Positions 12,181 to 25,984 of a stretch of 64,000 bases of DNA are shown here, piece after piece (within the stretch, counting starts at the first letter, position 1; each line of letters opens with the position of its first letter). This stretch comes from Symsagittifera roscoffensis. Taxonomy: Eukaryota; Xenacoelomorpha; Acoela; Convolutidae. Made by a program: the position numbers and the translations under genes. The DNA lies in the NCBI RefSeq assembly GCF_963678635.1, contig NW_026971215.1, positions 1 through 64,000 of the forward strand, given 5' to 3'. Below the pieces are notes generated by a model that was given only the letters and a program-made list of their open reading frames with translations, ran no database searches and was not told the DNA's origin.

Positions 12181-15100
12181 GTGCCTAATTCAACCTTTAT
12201 TTTCAACCCTAAAAAAATTGTTTTTATGCTTGTAGAGCAAAACATAAATATCTTGGTGCTCCAGTTTGCACACATCAAGATTCTTTACATGAGAATTGCA
12301 GAAAATATCCTAACATAAGGACGTAAACTTTTTGGGCGATTAAAACTGTTGAGTGTTGAGAAAAGCAATGCGTTTAGTTATCTAAGTAGTGCATTACTTT
12401 TGATCTACTCGCATAGAAGACAAAAAATCAAGGGACAGATAAATGGCTTTCTGTGACAATTTTTGGTTACCGTTTTCAGACACTTATAATAAAATTATTT
12501 TTTTTTTAAAGAATTTGGCATCAGGTTCCCACTCTGAAAGATAACAAGATTGATTAAAACAGGTTTTAGGCTCAAAAGTTATCTATTTACACGTCTTTGT
12601 GTGAAGCAAATCAATTGATGGAATTGAGCAAGTGTTCCACTATTTTTTAAGTTTTCCTTTTTTAGATTACCGTAATTAACACAAATAATCTCAGTGGTCC
12701 AGTACAACAAGTTTTTTTTTGGAATTTCGACGCAACGCGATTAGCAATGACCATTTTACTCATTTTTTGATTTTTTATGTTGGGTAATCCCTTTCGACAG
12801 TTGTCGGGCAAAAACTCGATCAACCATTGCTTTTCTTTTCTGTATCAAAAAGTCACAGAAGTCGATCTCATCCTCATCAAAGTTAGGTTGAATCTTTTTT
12901 CGAGTGAGTTTTCAATGAAAGTGGTCTGAACTGTTTTTTAAATTGATTGATTGCGTGTGGTGGTTATTCAATTGAGGACCGGAACTGTTGCAAGCGTTAG
13001 TCTTAGTATCGGAAAAAAAGAAGTACGTGGAATAAGTTCTTACAATTTTGTTTTGATCAGTCGATAATTGCGATTCGACTGTCATCAGCAACTGAATTCA
13101 ATATTTGAGAAAGTCGTAACATTTAAACCTCAAGGGTTGAATTGGCGCCTGAATAACGTGGAAAAAATTTTCGTGTTGTCATTTTTGTTTATTTCAGCTT
13201 AGATCTGCTTGACGAAGATCAAATTGTAGATAAGTTTTACTCTATTGGAATTATACATTATGTCACTAAGTTTGTTTTTTTTTGTAATTTTGCAAGCTTC
13301 TTTTCATTTTTTGAATAACAAGGAGTTTTCTATGTGAAATTTAAATCCACTTAGAAACTCTAGAAGCTGAAAAGCAAAAACGAAAACTAAAATTGCTCTC
13401 ACTTTGTTTTAATTACTACTCACTCCTGTGCAGGATTCTTTGACGATTACCTGTGGTTATTTATGTCCTCTATAGGGGATATGTTTCAGAACGTGTTCAA
13501 ATCCTACTCTGTTAGTACTGCTTGGTTTTAGGGACAAAGGTTTAGAAAGACAATTGCAAAGCGTATGGAAATCCACAAACAATTTGTATGAGAAAAATAA
13601 ATCAAAGGCAGAATTTTTACATAAAGTTTAGAAATCAAACTCATAATATTTCCTGATTGCACTCTGATTGCTATCAAATAGTAGCAGAATAGTCTAATTT
13701 GAGTCAGCGTTTTTTTAAAAGCAGGAGGGTCAAGACATTGAAATGGTTACATGATAGAAATAGAAAAATGATTTTGTTGTCAGAAGGAGTTTTTTTATGT
13801 TTTTCGTTTGCGAGTTTCTCACTGTTTTCATTTGAACATGCAATCAATTTTCATTATTTTGATTTGATGTCTTTTAACAAATATTTGAAAGTATTTGCTC
13901 ACTGTTCTTTTGCCTAAGAATTATAGACTTTCATTGATATACAAAGTCTAAAACAACAAACTTGTTCATGAGCGAAAAAATTACAAAAACATTCTTTCAC
14001 TGAAACTTTCGTCTTCCTTCGTTTATATTTCTGAAAACATTAACGTTTTTTATAAGATAACCTCAAACTAACTGATATCCCAATTGGTTACTTCATTTTA
14101 CGTGTTGAAAATTGCATTTCACACTCGAAACTGAATTTTTCCGATGATGTTCCGTTAGATGACTGATTGGGTTTGATCACTGTTCGTTCAAATCAAAAAA
14201 TTTTTTTAAAAAATTTTTGCAAAATTCATTACAACACCTAATGTTAAATGGATTTAAAAATACGAAAAAACTTCAATGATATTTTCATTTGAAATTGCTT
14301 ATGTTTTTGAAAACCCGGCAAGAATGATACGAAATATGCCGAAACCGTCCGATGCGAAACCTAATCACTCCCTGTTTCATGACAAAAAATTATTTTACTT
14401 ACAATCTCAGCAATCCTTAACGCTACAAGGATTGATTATAGTTTTGTTTGGAACGAAAAAATCGTGCACATAGAGAAGTAGTATGACTTGATTCGAAAGG
14501 GAAAAGAAAACAAGTGTCACCAAGTCTCAAAAAAATGGCAGTTTTCATGAGAGCTATGCTTTTGATCGATGACTATCGCGCTTTGAGTCCCATCCGTTGC
14601 AGAGTCCCAACATATGAATCCTGTAAATTAAATGTTTTTCTTTTTGCTATGTGCTATTGGAAAAAAAGTAAAATTGATACGGAAAAACATCAATGATGCG
14701 ACTAATTGATCAGCTTGATTGAATATCTCTGTGTTACTCTGTAAATGATCAAAGAAACGCTGTGAGTATGAGTTTTCAAGTATCCCTAACAAAGTATTGT
14801 GCTTGAATGTTTGTGTATTTTGAATTATATCCTTTTGTTTGCCTGTATATATGTTTAACTGTATGTTTGTATGTACTGTGCATGTAAAAAAGCGTACGAG
14901 TATCTAAATTGTGAAAGTTTCCCTGTTTAAACGTTCAAGGATCCTACGTGTATGACGTTTCCATGCCTGCACTCCTGTATGTATGTTTGATTTATAAATT
15001 AGTGTCTGTATGGTTCATGCAAGTTTTGTAGACGATCAACTGTATTTATGCCGTACGTATCCAAAAAAACATCAATAGGGTATTTTTTTTACGAATGATT

Positions 15101-17154
15101 TGAAGCATAAGAAAATTGGTAACTACAACTGGTTATAAATTCTCACCAAAAAATCTAGGATAATTTGCTAGAAAACAGAAAAATGCTCCACTATATTCCA
15201 AAGACGTCCCATAATGGTTTCTGTGTGTGCATGCTTATGTGATGTTTTTCGACTTGTTGTTCATGTCTAAATCATGCCTCGATGATTGCAAAAACGGGAC
15301 TATTTAAAAAATGTGCGTACGTATGGATAAATAGATGATGCATGTGCTCACCGAAACATTGTATGTTTTACGTTTCTATGGTAATTTGTACGAGTAGGTT
15401 ATCAATCATGTGTTTGGTGAGCCAAAATAAGACATAAAATTTTATCTAAATTCACAAATACCTAAATTATATCAGAATTGTCTGGAAGATGCAAACCTAT
15501 TACCCAGTAAATCATATAAGAACCAAAAGCTACCAGATAAGTGATACGTGAATGAGTTGAAAAGGTATGTATGGTCAAGTGTACGTATGTGCTTGGGTAG
15601 TTATGTAGTTATGTTTGTTTAGAAGTTTGTTTATAGATGTTTTTGTCAAGTGCTTACCAATAACGTATAATGCGTATGAATTCAATCAGAATTAGGACTC
15701 TTTATAAGTTGATCTCACTTATTTTCGATAAAATAGTAATCTTGCACATGCTAAGCAAAGGGATTTTCAGACGCTCATATACAACTAGAAGTGTAGCCCA
15801 AACTTCATCTTATTGTTTATCTTTTGTTTGAAAAAATTCAGAGTTTTGAACAAGGTTCTTTGCATGGAAAACCAAGAGCATAAACTGCAGCTCTACATTA
15901 ACCTACGTTTGCGTATTTGAGTTGTGTTATTTCATTTGTTTGCTATTTTTTTGTATTCTTTTGTTCATATGTATTCATCTTGGTATGTTTTTTCATTGTA
16001 TAATCTTAACAATGTTTATTTTCTTTTATGCGTTTAACAAAAATATTTGAGATCTATTTTTGTTAGTTGAATAGAAAAAATTGAATCTTCATATCGTTTT
16101 TGCTTAAAAGTTTGAAAGACTCTAAACATTTTCTACCGTTAAATTTTTTGTAAAACACGTTTAGCAGATTTTACGCACGAAATTGCGCGTGTGTTTTTTA
16201 TGTAAATTTAGTAATACACGTGAGAACATGAACATTTTGCTTATGAACATCACAAATCATGGACACATTTGCATATATGTTCAAAACATATTTTTTTCTC
16301 GCTTTTCCACATGTTTTTTGAAAGTTACAAAAGCTTTCGCATACAATTGAAGAGACAAAAACTTCTTGCCTGAGGTTCAAGTTTTTTTTAAATTTTTTGG
16401 CATCATATTCAAAAAAAATTTTATTTGTTTTTGCTCAATTTAGAAAAATTAAGAGTGATTACAGCACCATACTTAAAAACGTTTTTTTTGCATCATTTTA
16501 AAAAATCTATAATATTTATGTCAATCTATCTTGAAAAATGAAATTTTATTTAAAAAAGATGTAATGGCTAATTTATTTTATGAACTTATCAACTCACTTT
16601 GTTCAGTTATAACGTTATTTTAAACGTTTAATTATGGTGACTTCGTTTTTTACATTAAAAAACCAAACTGTGAAAACTTCATTCAAAAAACTGAAATCTT
16701 TTGAGATAACTTGAAAAGTAGAGAAGGGAAGGGTAACAAGATAAAAGTCTTGAGTCAAAACTATGAAAAAAACAATTAAATGAGCAATCTTATATCAATT
16801 TCTTTCTTCTAACAAAATAATTCAAATAGAAGTGAAATGGATTCTATTCAAAAAAGAGAAAAATGGTGAAAACTATATAAAATGAACTGATGAATAATTT
16901 GCTTGATTTCTTAATTGTTTTTTTCAGCAGTCACCATTTTCAAATATGCAAAATGTCTCAGCAAAATCTCATCAAATTGCTATGGGTTATATCATAATTG
17001 TTAAAATTTGGAAGAACAATTAAAAATTTGTTTTAAAATTTACTCAGAAAGCCACAATGTAAAAAAGTTAGAGCAAGTGAATGAAAAAAGGGATAAAACA
17101 AAATTTTGAAAGTTGGTGACCATTACAAAAACCTGAACAAACATAATATTTACA

Positions 17155-17157
17155 TAC

Positions 17158-17207
<50 letters not shown>
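17155..17207. repeat. (TA)n microsatellite
   Basis: An uninterrupted TA run of about 45 bases, preceded by TTTACATACATTA. It has no counterpart of equal length at the mirrored place in the right arm. Confidence 0.95.
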
Positions 17208-17209
<2 letters not shown>

Positions 17210-18180
17210 TAAAAATTCATTTATACTTGGAGTTTTATTGAGCACTTAATGAACTCAACAAAACATGTTCAAAATATCTTCGTTTATAATCTGAAACACT
17301 AATGACCGATATGTCGTATATGCTGAGAAATACAGTCTAAATATTGAGTCTTCCAGTTTTAACAACTAATTTGAGTATTAACCCAATTGGTTACTTTTAA
17401 TGAAGTTACACGAATGCCTGTATATAAAGTTGAAGTCAATCAAAAGAAAAATTCAAGATAAATAATAGTTGCAAAAAAATCACAGTTGAAAAGAAAATTA
17501 CTAATTACATCAAAAAAAGATGAATTGGTGAATGTAAAGGAACTCATGTTTCAGTTTTTGAAGAAACAGTTCACTAGCTTTTTACGACCTTAATTTATTA
17601 GCAATTTACTCATCAGATAACTAAACAAAGTTTCTAGGTGATGATTTTTGACAATGTTAAATGCTTAAAATTTTATTCAAAAATATAATTTTTTTTCTAA
17701 AATTTTGAGATCACCTTCAAACTGTCAACATGCAAAACTTCCCGTCTACAAGCTATTTAAGGGAAACATTTAATGAACTAAGGTATTTTTTTTGCAATGG
17801 AACTTTTGAATATAATAAAAAAAATTTCTAATTTCCACACAAGGGCTTTGTAGTGAAACAAAAGAATTGGTTTGAGTTGCACGACACAAAGAAGTCAATT
17901 GAATAAATACAAACAAATATCTCAAAATTTTTAATACTGCTGAAAAAATTTTTCTAGCTCTACAAAACCTTCGGGCATGGTCGGTCGTTTTAGCGGTCAA
18001 TAGCCAACCCGAAGTTGCTCGTCGCTACGCTCCGCGGGAACTCCTGCTGTTGTAGTCAATGCTTTACTTTTTGAATCGTTTAAACATTGAAAGTTGATGG
18101 AGCAAACTCTATGCCAAATAAGTATTCGAACAAAAATTTAAGTTTAAGCGTGAAATTATCTATCTACTGAAGTGAAAAAT

Positions 18181-18383
18181 TCTAATTACTTAAAATTTCT
18201 TTAAGTTTTTTTGTTTTCTTTTGTTTTTAAATGTTTTTTTTTCAAAATTATTTGAACCAATCTGGTTTTCACTCAAACTGATGTTTTGCCTGATTCTGGC
18301 TTCAAATTTAAGAGAGAACGAGAATGGTTTAAATTTTTAGAGAAACATGAAATATTGAAGCTTTTTTAGGAAACTAGAAGCTA
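18181..18383. other. Spacer at the palindrome centre
   Basis: About 200 bp between the innermost matched arms, AT-rich with T runs. No gene, terminator or transposon end was recognised. Confidence 0.6.
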
Positions 18384-18989
18384 TCAGTTTAGTAGATAGA
18401 CAATTTCGTGCTAATTATTTTTCCAATTTAATGTTTGATATACAGTTTGCTCCGCCAATTTCAAGAATAAAACATTTAAAATTTTGAAGCCTTGACTACA
18501 GCAGCAGGAGGTCTTCACGTGTTAGCTATTGCCCGCTAAACCGACCGGCTATGCCTCAGTGTTTTTTAAAGCTAGGAATGTTTTTTTCCGGTATTACTGA
18601 GTGCAGGTTTTATGTAAGACAGTTTTTTAAATTGAGAATTTTGGATAATTTTAATAATTTGATCTCTTTGTGTCGTACAACTCGAAACAATTCCTGTGTT
18701 TTAATACAAAGCACTTGTGAGGAACTTGAAAAGTTTTTTAATGTATTTAAAAGTTTGACTTGCCAAAAACTACCTTACTTCATTGTGGATTAGAAGTTTT
18801 GAATGTTGGCAGATTGGATTGAAGACGATCTTAAAATTAAAAAAAAACTATTGTTTCGAATAAATTTTTAAGAGTTTAACACTGTCAAAATTCATCACTT
18901 CATCAAGAATAATTATTGAGTAAATCGCTAATAGTTTTACGACGTAAAAGGCTAAGGATCCAACTCTTAAAAAAATGAAAATTGAGTTT

Positions 18990-21900
18990 CCTTAATATCA
19001 CCATTTTATCATTTTTCGATTTAAACTTTAAAGTTTCTTTTTCAATTGTGAATTTTTGTGCAACTATTTTTAATCTTGAAATTTTCTGTTGATTGACTTC
19101 AATTTTCTACACAGGCATGCGTGTAACTTCATCGGAAGTAACCAAACAAATTATCACTGGAGTAAGTTGTTAACATTCGAAGACGCAACATTTAGCTTGT
19201 AGTTTTCAGAATATACAACAGATCGGTCATTAGTTTTCAGATAAAAAACCTCGAGCTTTTGGATAATTTTTGTTGCACTCAATAACTGCTTATTTAAACT
19301 CCCCAGTCTGCATATGGGTGCAATGTATATAACGATTTACTTTTGTTCATGCTTTTATAATGGCTACCATCTTTTTATTATACTCTTTTCTCCCATTTTT
19401 TCACTCGTTTGCTCTCTTTTTTTACATTTTGACTTTCTGAGTAGATTTTTGAGCAATTTGTAAATCGTTTTTCCGAATTTTAACATTTATTAAAAAAACC
19501 TATAGCATTTTATTGAGATTACTTTGAAACACTTGGCGAACTTGAGAAACTTGACTGCTAAATTAACAAATTAAAAATCAAGCAAGTTATTCATCAATTG
19601 AAATTAATTAGGTTTCACCGTTTTTTCAGTTTTTAGTAGAACTTGATTCAAATCTATTTGAGTTAAAAAGTTGAAAAAAATGCATAAGATTACTCATTTA
19701 TTTTTTTTTTCAAAATTTTAATTCTCAAGACTGTTATTTTGCTACACTACTCTTCTCTGCATTTCAAGTTATCTCAATAGATCTCAAGTGATTGAATAAT
19801 ATTTTCACAAACTAGACTGTTAAAACCGCCAACTTTGATTTCAGAAAGTGAAAAACCGACCAAGCAAACCGGTCAAAACTGAGAAAACACTATTTAAGGG
19901 TTTATCTCATAGCGATTTTTTCATTTTAAAGTTTCGTTTAAAAGAAATTCCTAAGAAATTAGAGATAACTTGTAACTCAGATAAAGGAAACCCACGAAGA
20001 TATCTTAAGAACTCTCAAGAAAAACATCTAATAAACCTAATCAAAAAGCTCTTCGATTACGTGTTTCCTAAATTATTGAAGAAAACGTTTTTTTTTCAGG
20101 AAGTACAATCGCCTGAAGCCATTTTAAAATATCACGTTTATAATAGAATAACTTAGAATGACTAAAGAAGAACCAAACTTAAAGCGTTGTTAATATGTGT
20201 GGTAATGATTTCATAAATTAAGATTTTAGCAAGCCATGACATCTTTTTTGAGTTAAAATTTTATTCCTTAAGATAGTTTGATTTGAATTGTAGATTTTGA
20301 AATTGATGCGAAAAAAACCGCTTTTAAGTATGGTGCCGTAATCACTCTTAATTTTTCTTAGTTTTGCAAAAAAATCACATTTTTCAACATATTTTTCAAG
20401 ATGACGCCAAAACAATTATTAGAAACTTAAACCTAAGGCAAAAACGGTTTTGTCTATTCAATTATATGCAAAGGTTTTGTAATTTTTAAAAAACAAGCGG
20501 AAAAGCAAGAAATTTTGCAAATGTGTCCAGATTTGTGATGTTCAAAAACAAAATTTTCCTGTTTTCACGAATACTCTTATAATTACATACCTAAACACAG
20601 ACGCAGTTTTATTTGTAAAATCTGTTAACCGTGTTGTACCTAAATTGTGTCCGTTTCAAACATTTTAGTAAAAAGGAATTTGTAATTTAAATTATCTCTA
20701 TTTAACTAATAATTAAATGTGTCAATTATTTTTGTTAAACGCATTAAAAAATATACATTGATAAGGTTACACAAAAACAATCAGACCAAGATGAATATAA
20801 ATGTGCAAAAGAAAACAAAAAGATAGCATAGAAATGAAATTACACTACTCAAATCAGCAAACAAAGCCACAGGTAGGCAAAGGTAGAGCTGCAGTATATG
20901 CTCTTGGAAGTCCATGCAAAGAATCTTGTGCGAAACTCTAATTTTGTTTCAAACAAAAGATAAACTTCTTTTTTCGATGTAAGCTATAATGATTTTTTTT
21001 CAATTGTGATTTTTTGCGCAAAAAAGTTTAATCTTGAAATTTTCTGTTGATTGACTTCAATTTTCTACACAGGCATGCGTGTAACTTCATCGGAAGTAAC
21101 CAAATATGTTATCATTCGAATTAGTTGTTAGCATTCGAAGACTCAACGTTTAGCTTGTAGTTTTCAGAATATACAACTGATCGGTCATCAGTTTTCAGAT
21201 CAAAAACATAGTTTTTCCAGACAAATTTTGTTGTATTCAAAAACTGCTTTTTTAAACTCACCAATCTGCATATGTGGTGAAATTAAAAACGATTTAATTT
21301 TGTTCAAGCATTTATAATGGCTACCAACTTGTTAATATACTCTTTTCTCCCATTTTTTCATTCATTTGCTTTTTTACATTGTGACTTTCTGAAAAGCTTT
21401 TTGAACAATTTTTAAATAGTTTTTTTTTCGAATTTTAACAGTTATGAAAAAACCTATAGCAATTTATTGAGATGACCTTGAGACTTTCAATTCATCAATT
21501 GAATTTATATAGGCTTCAATTTTGTTTTTCAAATTTTAGTAGAACTTGATTCACTTCTTTTTGAATGAAACTGTTGAAAGAAAAAAATTGATATGAGATT
21601 ACTCATAAAAAAAACCGACCAAGCAACAGTCTCAACAGTCAAAATTGTGAAAACACTATTTAATGACTTATCTCATAAAAATTTGACTTTTAACAGTTTC
21701 GTTCAAAAGTAATTTTTAAGATATTCGATATAACTTGTATTTCAGATAAAGGAAACCTAATAAGAAAGCTTAAGAACTCTTAAGAAAAATAGCGACTGGA
21801 ATAAACCTAATCAATAAGCTCTACGAACCTGAATTTCCTAAGTTATTGAAGGAAACGTTTTCTTTGAGAAGTACAATAGCTTAAAGCCATTTTAAAATAT

Positions 21901-22250
21901 CTCCATTTTAGACGAATAACCTAGAATTACTAAAAAGGTACCAAGTTTAATGTGGTGTGGATGAGTGTGGTAAAAATTTCTTAAAAAATTTTTAGCGAGC
22001 CATGAAATCTCTTTTTTTTAAGGTAAAACAACATTTCTTAAGATTTTGAAAATGATGCGAAAAATCCGTTTCTAAGTATGGTGCCGTAATCACTCTTAAT
22101 TTTTCTTAATTATGCAGAAAAAAAAACAATGGTTGTTTCAACATGAGGCAAAAAAATTGTTTTTTTTCTATTCATTTATATGCAAAGGTTTTGTAATTTT
22201 CAAAAAACATGTGAGAAAGCGAGAAAAAAAATGTATTGAACAAGTATGCG
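18990..22250. repeat. ~1.96 kb tandem duplication within the right arm
   Basis: The block starting near 19040 recurs from about 20990 at an offset of 1958 bp. Shared landmarks are ACACAGGCATGCGTGTAACT (19112 and 21067), the GATCGGTCAT block (19223 and 21179), and GGTGCCGTAATCACTCTTAA (20331 and 22079). The left arm has one copy, so the duplication followed the inversion-duplication or was lost from the left arm. Confidence 0.8.
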
Positions 22251-25200
22251 AATGTGTCCCAGATGTTGGAGGTCCCGCTTTATACATTATTGGTAAGCAC
22301 TTGACAAAAACATCTGAAAAAAAAATTTCTAAACAAAAATAACTACATAACTACCCGAGCACATATGTACACTCAACCATATACACCTTGTCAACCTATA
22401 CACAAGTATCTGGTACCCTTGCTACTTAAAAACTTTCCAGAGTAACAAGTTTGCTTCTTTCAAATAATTATTACAATTCAAACATTCAGTAATTTAGTTA
22501 AAAACTTCTGTCTCCTTTTTGCTCATCAAACACAAAAAAGAAAAGCTACCTGTACAAATTATAATGGAAACATAAATGACGCTCTGTTTCGGTGAGCATA
22601 TGCATCATCAATTCATCTATTTATACGTACCATCTTTCGATAAATCCTGTTTATGCATACATCGAGGCATCATTTAGACATGAACAACAAATCAACAAAC
22701 ATCACATAGGCATGCACACACAGAAACCTTTAAAGAACTTATTTTGTATCTAGCGAAGTATTTTCGAATTTTCTAGCAGAATAGTGCATATTTTTAGATT
22801 TTGATTTAATAACAGTTTAAGTTACAGATCTTAATAAAGACAAATTGAAAAAGCTTAATTTACGAGACTCAAATATTGGGACCCTAAAACAGGGACTAAA
22901 AGCACTATAATCATAGATCAAATGCAAGTTTCTCATGAAGATAGTCAGTTTTCTGGAGACTTGGTGACATCAGTTTTGTTTTTCTTTTCGAATGAAGTCA
23001 TACTAATTCTTCAACAATAATTTTTCGTTTCACACAAAACTATAATCAATCATTGTGGCTTTATGGATTGCTGAGATTTTTAAATTATGTTTTTTTTTGA
23101 CATGAAACATGGAGTGATTAGATTTCGCAATCGGACAGTTCAGACATTTTTCTTATGAACCTTGCCGGGCTTTCGAGAAAATATACAAACGTAATTGAAA
23201 AATCTTTTGACGTTTTTTTGTGTTTTTAACCCATTTAACATTAGATGTTGTAATAAACTTTGCAATTAATTTGAAAATATTTATATTTTTTAATAGAACA
23301 ATGATCAATTGCAATCCGTTATCTCACTACTTCAGTTTCGAGTTTCTGAAAATCAACTTTGAGTATGTAAACTGAATTAAACAGTCAGGGTATCAGTTAG
23401 TTTGAGTTTACCCTATAAAATACGTATAAAAGTTTTCCAAAAAATATAATTATAGAAAAGAAAAAATCCACTGAAAAATTGTTTTTTTTTTCATCATGAT
23501 GAAATTAGTCGTATTAGATTTTGTATATCAGAGAAGGTTCGTAACTTTTAGGTAGAAGAACAGTTAGTAAATACTTTAAATTAACTGAGAAAAATAGAAA
23601 TATCAGATCAAAATCATGAAAAATGAATTAAATGTTTGATTTAAAACCTGGAAAACATTAAAAAATTTCCAGCTGAAAACTTAGAAAAACAAACATAACC
23701 TTTCAGACAACAACAAAAATTTTTTTTCTTTTTCTATTATTCATACGTTTCAATGTCTTGATACCAGATGGTTTCTTCCTTCTTTAAAAAAACGTTGATT
23801 CAATATATTTTTCTTTGCAAATTAGAATCAATTCTGCGCTTTTACCAAGCTCGCCCTCTTATCGCAGCTACTTCATATGATTTGAAGGATTCTCACACAA
23901 TAGTACTCTGCTGCGATTTGATAGCAATCAGATAACCAGTATTAAAAAACAACAGTTTGCCTTCTGAACGGTATGTATAAAATCTGCACTTGGTTTAATT
24001 TCCTCATACAATTTGTGGTGGTTTTCCATATGCTTTACATTCGTCATTTTCTACAGGAACCTTTGCCTCTAAAACCAAGCAGTACTAACAAAGTAGGAGT
24101 TAAACACGTTCTGAAATACATAGGACATAAATAACCTTAGGCTATCGCTAATAACTTCTGCACAGGATTGAGTAAAAATTAAAAGAAAGTGAAAGCAATT
24201 AAGTTTTCACTTTTGCTTCTTCAGCTTCTAGATATTCTAACTGGGTTTAATAGAAATATCCTTGTTATTCAAAAATTGATAGAAACCTTTGATAGTTACA
24301 GAGAAATACCAACCTTAGAGACATAATGCATAACTCCACTAGACCAAAACTTATCTACAATTTGATCTTCGTCAAGCAGATCTAAGCTCAAATGGGTAAA
24401 AATGACAACACGAAAAGATTTTCCCCGTTATTCAGGCGCCAATTTAACCTCTTGAGATTCAAATGTTACGTCTTTCTCAAATATTGAATTCAGTTGCTGG
24501 CTGATGATAGTCGAATTGCATATATGGACTGTTTAAAACAAAATTGTAAGAACTTATTCCACGTACTTCAAGTTTTTTCCGCTAATGAGACTAACGCTAG
24601 CAACAATTACGGTCCTCCACAAGCAACCGATCAATTTAAAAAATCAGCTCAAACCTGGAAAGTTTGAAAAAAAAATTCAATCTCTTTTTGATGATGATGA
24701 GTTCAACGGACAACTGTCAACAGGGATCAACCAATGTGTAAAATCAAAAAAATGAGTACAACGAAAGACGTCATTGCAATCACATTAAGCTGAGTTTCGA
24801 AAAAACTATGTTCTAAGGAACACTGAAAGAACCGTGTCGATTACGGTTTTCTAAAAAAGGAAAACTTAAAAAAAATAGTGAAACGCATGCTCAGTTTCAT
24901 CAACAGGTTTGCTTCACACAAAAGTGGGTAATTAGATGACTTTCGTGCCTAAAAGATGTTTTTTTTTCATTTGTTTTATTTTTCAAAACTGGAATTCTGA
25001 AGCCAAATTCTTGTTAAAAATGATGGGGTTTCAAAATTATTGTCTGAAAACGGTAACCAAAAATCATAAAAGATGCCTTTTTTCTGTCCCTCTTCTATGC
25101 GAATAAATCGAGAGTAATGCACTACTTATATAAATAAACACGTTGCTTTTCTCAATAGTTTTGATCACCCTGAAAGTTTTTGTACTTAGATTAGAGTTCT

Positions 25201-25329
25201 TTCTGCAATTCAATTCTCATGCATTGGATCTTGTTGTGTGCAAACTGGAGCAGCAAGGTATTTATATAGACACTCATCCTACAATATATCAACCAGAAAT
25301 CTATACATCTGCCCATTTTTGATCTCGAT

Positions 25330-25530
25330 TCATCACCCAGTCATTCTATTTTCCAGCGAGTCATCCAGATTTCTATCCAACCAACTACCCATTCGAATAT
25401 CAAGCCATCCAACCAGCAAGCTAGCTAGCCATCTATCGATCATCTGTCTATCCAGCGTTCCATCGATTCAACTAATCTTTAGACCCATTATCCATCAATC
25501 CTTTCATGTTTTCGTTCAATCATCGCTCGG
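25330..25530. repeat. Degenerate CATC array (inverted GATG array)
   Basis: Repeated CATCCA/CATC motifs form the reverse complement of the GATG arrays at 5.1 and 12.0 kb, more degenerate here. The 108-codon plus-strand open frame over this array is a by-product of the repeat. Confidence 0.75.
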
Positions 25531-25559
25531 TTCAAAAATCTTAGTTGTATCTGGGGATA

Positions 25560-25890
25560 AATAGTAATATGTATGGATTATAAGTTATATGTAGGAATCA
25601 TGAGTGATACATATGAATCATTAGTGTTACATAGGTAGAATAAGGTAATTATAGAGGTAATTAGGTAAGCATATGGTTCATTACTGTCGAGCAGGGAGAA
25701 TTATTTACTCATAGGCGTAACAATCATGCATAATGATTAAAAGTTATAAAAAAAGGAGCATCAGTTATACACAGAGATCTACAGTTAGACATAGGGATCA
25801 ATAATTATAATAGATAGGGACCATTAGTGTTATAATAAAGGAGATTGTTTAAGCACAGAGATCATTAGTTTTACATATGTATAACTGGGG
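25560..25890. repeat. ~20-bp minisatellite, inverted copy
   Basis: Reverse complement of the minisatellite at 11.0 kb (GGATCATTAGTTATACATAG-like units). It is shorter than either forward copy. Confidence 0.8.
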
Positions 25891-25984
25891 ATGATCTATT
25901 ATTAATGCAGAAAAGAAAAAAACTAATATAGAAAAAAAAACTTAAAAATTCTTTTTTTATAAAATAAAATTGAAAAAAACATAT

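Larger units (their letters stand above)
10138..14820. repeat. Long segmental repeat, unit II (part shared with unit I)
   Basis: The second head-to-tail copy of the segment described as unit I, with one copy of the internal 2.1 kb segment instead of two. Similarity to unit I fades after about 14820. From there the sequence continues to 18.2 kb as the palindrome arm, which unit I lacks. It contains a run of guanines at about 10705-10717 that is much shorter in unit I. Confidence 0.8.
10950..18180. repeat. Left arm of a giant imperfect palindrome
   Basis: Reverse-complement matches to the right arm occur in nested order: the minisatellite end near 10990 with 25900; 14513-14600 with 22890-22970; 15210-15300 with 22650-22720; 15840-15900 with 20880-20950; 16430-16490 with 20310-20350; 17300-17330 with 19195-19235; 17950-18055 with 18490-18560; and 18100-18175 with 18384-18465. 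Midpoints drift because of indels and an extra tandem duplication in the right arm. The arm has no protein-coding evidence. Confidence 0.85.

Noticed and set aside
19848..20156. 102-codon open frame starting MKNRPSKPVKTEK
   Set aside because: Its tandem copy at about 21615-21920 has stops and frame changes, so there is no sign of conserved coding.
25238..25564. 108-codon plus-strand open frame
   Set aside because: It covers the inverted CATC array and is not open in the matching repeat copies.
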